9,130 nucleotides of DNA from Gemmatimonadaceae bacterium. GTDB lineage: Bacteria; Latescibacterota; UBA2968; UBA8231. The number at the start of each line of letters is the position of its first letter. Positions within the stretch are counted from its first letter, which is position 1. The notes beneath the pieces were generated by a model. It did no database searches. It was not told the DNA's origin and saw only the letters and a list, made by a program, of their open reading frames with translations. Below are positions 6,969 to 9,130 of this stretch, in pieces. The DNA lies in contig PBSR01000175.1 of the NCBI GenBank assembly GCA_002726335.1, positions 1-9,130 of the forward strand, read 5' to 3'. The translations under genes were made by a program, and so were the position numbers.

Positions 6969-8468
6969 ATGCCGGACACACGACCCAACGTACTGTTCAT
7001 CATGTCGGACCAGCACAGCAAGGCCGTGGCTGGCTGCTACGGTCACGGCATCGTGCAGACGCCTCATATGGATCGGCTGGCACAGCGCGGGCTCATCTAC
7101 GACAACGCTTTCTGCGCCTCGCCTCTGTGTGGCCCGTCGCGTGTAGCCTGGATTACAGGTACGCAGCCGCACACCAACGGTGTGGTCACTCACAACAACT
7201 CCCGGCACCGTTCGGGCGGGACCTACCGCAAGACCATCGATCCGGACGTGCCCTCGTTGATCGAGGAGATGAGACAGGCCGGCTACGACACCTACGGCGC
7301 CGGCTTCATGCACGCCGATCAGCATGTAGATGGGGAAGATCCCTATGGCGAACTCGGATTCTCGGGCTACGGTGTCAATCCGAAGTCCTACGGTGATATC
7401 GTCGGTGAGCAGGTCAAGCGGCGCTACGACGCCCACCACATTATCTCGGAGATGTGGGAGCACAGCTACCGCAACGTCGAAGGGGATCCCTTCCCCCATG
7501 GCGAAGAGAAGATGCTCGACACCCTCGTCGTCGACGACTGCCTGGAGTTCATGGCGCAGAGCGATCGCGACCGTCCGTTCTTCGCCTACGCCGGGTTTCG
7601 CGCCCCCCATCCACCCTGGTGCGCGCCGCCGCGCTTTCACGAGATGTACGATCCTGACGATATCGGCGAGTTACCCAACTACCTCGTTGATTTCCGCGAC
7701 AAGCCTCGCAGGGTCATCGAGCGGGTCAACTACTACGAGCTGTGGAACCTTCCTGAGGAGATGATCCGCAAGTCGATCGCCGCCTACTTCGGGTTTGTCA
7801 GCTACACCGATACCTGCGTGGGCCGATTGGTCGATGCCATCGACGCGGCGGGCCTGCGCGATGACACGCTCATCGTCTACGCCAGCGATCATGGCGAGAT
7901 GCTCTACAAGAACGGGATCTGCGAGAAGCACACCTTCTTTGAAGACGCCGTGCGGATCCCGTTGATCTTCTCCCAGCCGGGCGTCGTCCCCGAGGGAGAG
8001 CGCACCGAGGCGCTCGTCAGCAACATCGACATCCTGCCGACGGTGCTGCGAATGGCCGGAATCCGGCTGCCGGAGATCGTGGAGGGCAAGGACCTGACAC
8101 CAACCTTCCGCGGGGGGAAAGTGCAGGAGCACGTGTTCTCCGAGTATTACCACAGCCTCGATCCGTGCCGCATGGTGCGCGACGAGCGTTACAAGTACAT
8201 CCACACCGAAGAGGATATCTGCGAGCTCTACGATCTGGACAACGACCCCCTGGAGTCGGTGAACCTGGCGTGGTATCCGCAGTATGCGCAGCGTATCGCC
8301 GAGATGGACGAACTCGTCATGGCGGACTGGGAGATTCCAGAGGTGCCGGTGTGGGCCGCCTGGAACGACCTGAACGAGCGCAAGCAGCGACTGCGGCTCA
8401 CCGATCCGGACATCATCGATCCGCGGCCGGATCCTCCGACGTGGGTTTCTGACCACTCCGACACCTGA
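6969..8468 (+). CDS. Sulfatase-superfamily hydrolase 2 (canonical CGPSR; GKxH lysine replaced)
   Basis: A 499-residue sulfatase-family protein. It begins with RPNVLFIMSDQH (D14, Q15 as metal ligands). The nucleophile motif is CGPSR (54-58), which matches the CxPSR rule for formylglycine formation. RAPHPPW gives H214, and YASDHGEM gives D307/H308. EKHTFFEDAVRIPLIF (from 319) gives K320/H321. The tail reads RYKYIHTEEDICELYDLDNDPLESVNL. The overall shape recalls choline-sulfatase and phosphonate-monoester-hydrolase relatives. Where these enzymes have GKxH, this one reads GFMH (112-115), with Phe in the lysine position and H115 kept. No signal peptide is visible, so the cytoplasm is likely. I chose ATG 6969, 5 bases after sulfatase 1; the frame is open upstream to 6852, but that part only overlaps sulfatase 1. 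The two sulfatases share the first-60-residue layout exactly, with C49 and C54 in both, but differ widely elsewhere, so they are old paralogs and probably act on different sulfate positions or substrates. Confidence 0.92.
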   Translation: MPDTRPNVLFIMSDQHSKAVAGCYGHGIVQTPHMDRLAQRGLIYDNAFCASPLCGPSRVAWITGTQPHTNGVVTHNNSRHRSGGTYRKTIDPDVPSLIEEMRQAGYDTYGAGFMHADQHVDGEDPYGELGFSGYGVNPKSYGDIVGEQVKRRYDAHHIISEMWEHSYRNVEGDPFPHGEEKMLDTLVVDDCLEFMAQSDRDRPFFAYAGFRAPHPPWCAPPRFHEMYDPDDIGELPNYLVDFRDKPRRVIERVNYYELWNLPEEMIRKSIAAYFGFVSYTDTCVGRLVDAIDAAGLRDDTLIVYASDHGEMLYKNGICEKHTFFEDAVRIPLIFSQPGVVPEGERTEALVSNIDILPTVLRMAGIRLPEIVEGKDLTPTFRGGKVQEHVFSEYYHSLDPCRMVRDERYKYIHTEEDICELYDLDNDPLESVNLAWYPQYAQRIAEMDELVMADWEIPEVPVWAAWNDLNERKQRLRLTDPDIIDPRPDPPTWVSDHSDT

Positions 8469-8477
8469 CCTGAGAAT

Positions 8478-8484
8478 AGGGGAA
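8478..8484 (+). promoter_or_regulatory. Shine-Dalgarno sequence for the secreted barrel protein gene
   Basis: AGGGGAA lies 6-7 bases before the ATG at 8491, in the 22-base gap after sulfatase 2. It is the clearest ribosome-binding site in the window and fixes the start of the last gene. The other genes mostly rely on stop/start overlap or very short spacing, so this gene may be translated more independently of its neighbour. Confidence 0.7.
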
Positions 8485-8490
8485 CGACAT

Positions 8491-9130
8491 ATGCGTCTGA
8501 TGCTCACACTCCTCCTCGCAGCTCATTGCCTCGCCTTTCCCCTCGATGCACAGGAGGAGAACCCCACCTTGATGCTCGGTGTCTATGCCCACCCCGGCCC
8601 GATCTGGGAGAAGGGCCTGCGCCTGGATGAGCTCGGCATCAATGCCGTCTTCATTCGCAGCGTCGCCCTCGACAGCGCCGCCATCGAGCGCGCCCGCAGC
8701 GAGAACTGCCGCGTCTATGCCGAGTTTGCCACTCTGAATGGTGGGTATGGCGACTATGTCGAAAAACACCCCGAGGCGCATCCTATAGACGCGGACGGCA
8801 ATCCCGTGCCCAAGGCCACCTGGTTCATGGGCGCCTGCCCCACAGACCCCGGTTTTCGCAGCTACCGCATGGAAGCCCTGCGTTCGTTGCTGCTGAAGTA
8901 CGATGTGGACGGCGTGTGGATGGATTATCTGCACTGGCACGCCCAGTTCGAGGACCCCTATCCCCTCTTCTACAAGACTTGCTTCAACCACTCGTGCCTG
9001 ACGGCCTTTGCCGAGTGGTCCGGTATCGAGATCGAGGGAGAGACCACGGCCGAGAAGGCCGAGTGGATTCTCTACAACGCGCCGCGTCAGTGGGAAGACT
9101 GGCGCGTATCGGTACTGGTGGACTGGGCAC
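8491..9130 (+). CDS. Exported glycoside-hydrolase-like barrel protein (3' end outside window)
   Basis: The open frame begins at ATG 8491 and is still open at the window edge, giving 213 residues. The N-terminus has one Arg followed by a hydrophobic run (MRLMLTLLLAAHCLAFPLDA), a likely signal peptide cleaved near residue 20. C13 does not sit in a good lipobox because His precedes it. The mature part alternates strands and helices like a (beta/alpha)8 barrel: LMLGVYAHPGP (27-37), NAVFIRS (51-57), CRVYAEFATLNGGYGDY (73-89), then FMGACPTDPGFRSY (112-125) and KYDVDGVWMDYLHWHAQFEDP (136-156). The DGVWMDYL strand with D140 and D145 resembles barrel strands that carry a catalytic or substrate-binding acid in uncharacterised glycosidase families, such as GHL or DUF4434-type proteins. 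I cannot assign a named family. It is the only exported enzyme seen here, which suggests it acts on the substrate before import. The function is inferred from fold-like patterns only. Confidence 0.6.
   Translation, partial: MRLMLTLLLAAHCLAFPLDAQEENPTLMLGVYAHPGPIWEKGLRLDELGINAVFIRSVALDSAAIERARSENCRVYAEFATLNGGYGDYVEKHPEAHPIDADGNPVPKATWFMGACPTDPGFRSYRMEALRSLLLKYDVDGVWMDYLHWHAQFEDPYPLFYKTCFNHSCLTAFAEWSGIEIEGETTAEKAEWILYNAPRQWEDWRVSVLVDWA

Noticed and set aside
5551..8468. Recent tandem duplication giving the two sulfatases
   Set aside because: They share the N-terminal layout but differ in length, middle region and active-site details. The DNA shows no obvious long repeat, so they are diverged paralogs rather than a fresh duplication.
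8469..8490. Possible transcription terminator after sulfatase 2
   Set aside because: The 22-base gap has no inverted repeat or T-run and contains the ribosome-binding site of the next gene.
8491..8550. Lipoprotein signal in the exported barrel protein
   Set aside because: C13 is preceded by Ala-Ala-His, and His is not accepted just before the lipobox Cys. A normal signal-peptide cleavage near residue 20 fits better.

Overview
This is a gene-dense stretch of G+C-rich bacterial DNA, roughly 60-65% G+C by eye. Eight genes run in one direction (+ strand), with no gap longer than 33 bases. I see no tRNA, rRNA, CRISPR array, insertion sequence or convincing terminator. The gene mix is a peptide/opine-type ABC importer beside several sulfatases and an SGNH esterase. 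It is reminiscent of environmental, often marine, lineages rich in sulfatases, such as Planctomycetota, Latescibacterota or Poribacteria relatives. That is an inference from gene content only; nothing in the window fixes the taxon.

Left part (1-4498): a complete Dpp/Opp-type importer apart from the 5' end of its first gene. The order is the C-terminus of the family 5 substrate-binding protein, permease 1 (DppB-like), permease 2 (DppC-like), ATPase 1 (DppD-like) and ATPase 2 (DppF-like). The first three genes are joined by TGATG stop/start overlaps, and the ATPases follow after 8 and 3 bases.

Right part (4532-9130): an SGNH/GDSL-type hydrolase with an N-terminal beta-rich domain, two different sulfatase-superfamily enzymes, and the start of a secreted protein that resembles a glycoside-hydrolase-type (beta/alpha)8 barrel and runs off the window. 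The SGNH gene and sulfatase 1 overlap at GTGA, sulfatase 2 follows after 5 bases, and the secreted protein follows after 22 bases with a good Shine-Dalgarno sequence.

Working model (inference): this is a catabolic operon for a sulfated, possibly acylated small molecule or oligosaccharide. The exported barrel protein would act outside the cytoplasm, and the family 5 importer would bring the product in. The two sulfatases and the esterase show no signal peptide and would then remove sulfate and acyl groups in the cytoplasm. The most notable details are the active-site departures in the two sulfatases. Sulfatase 1 has CVSSR instead of CxPSR and Glu at a usual Asp metal-ligand position. Sulfatase 2 has a canonical CGPSR but Phe where the substrate-binding Lys of the GKxH motif normally sits.
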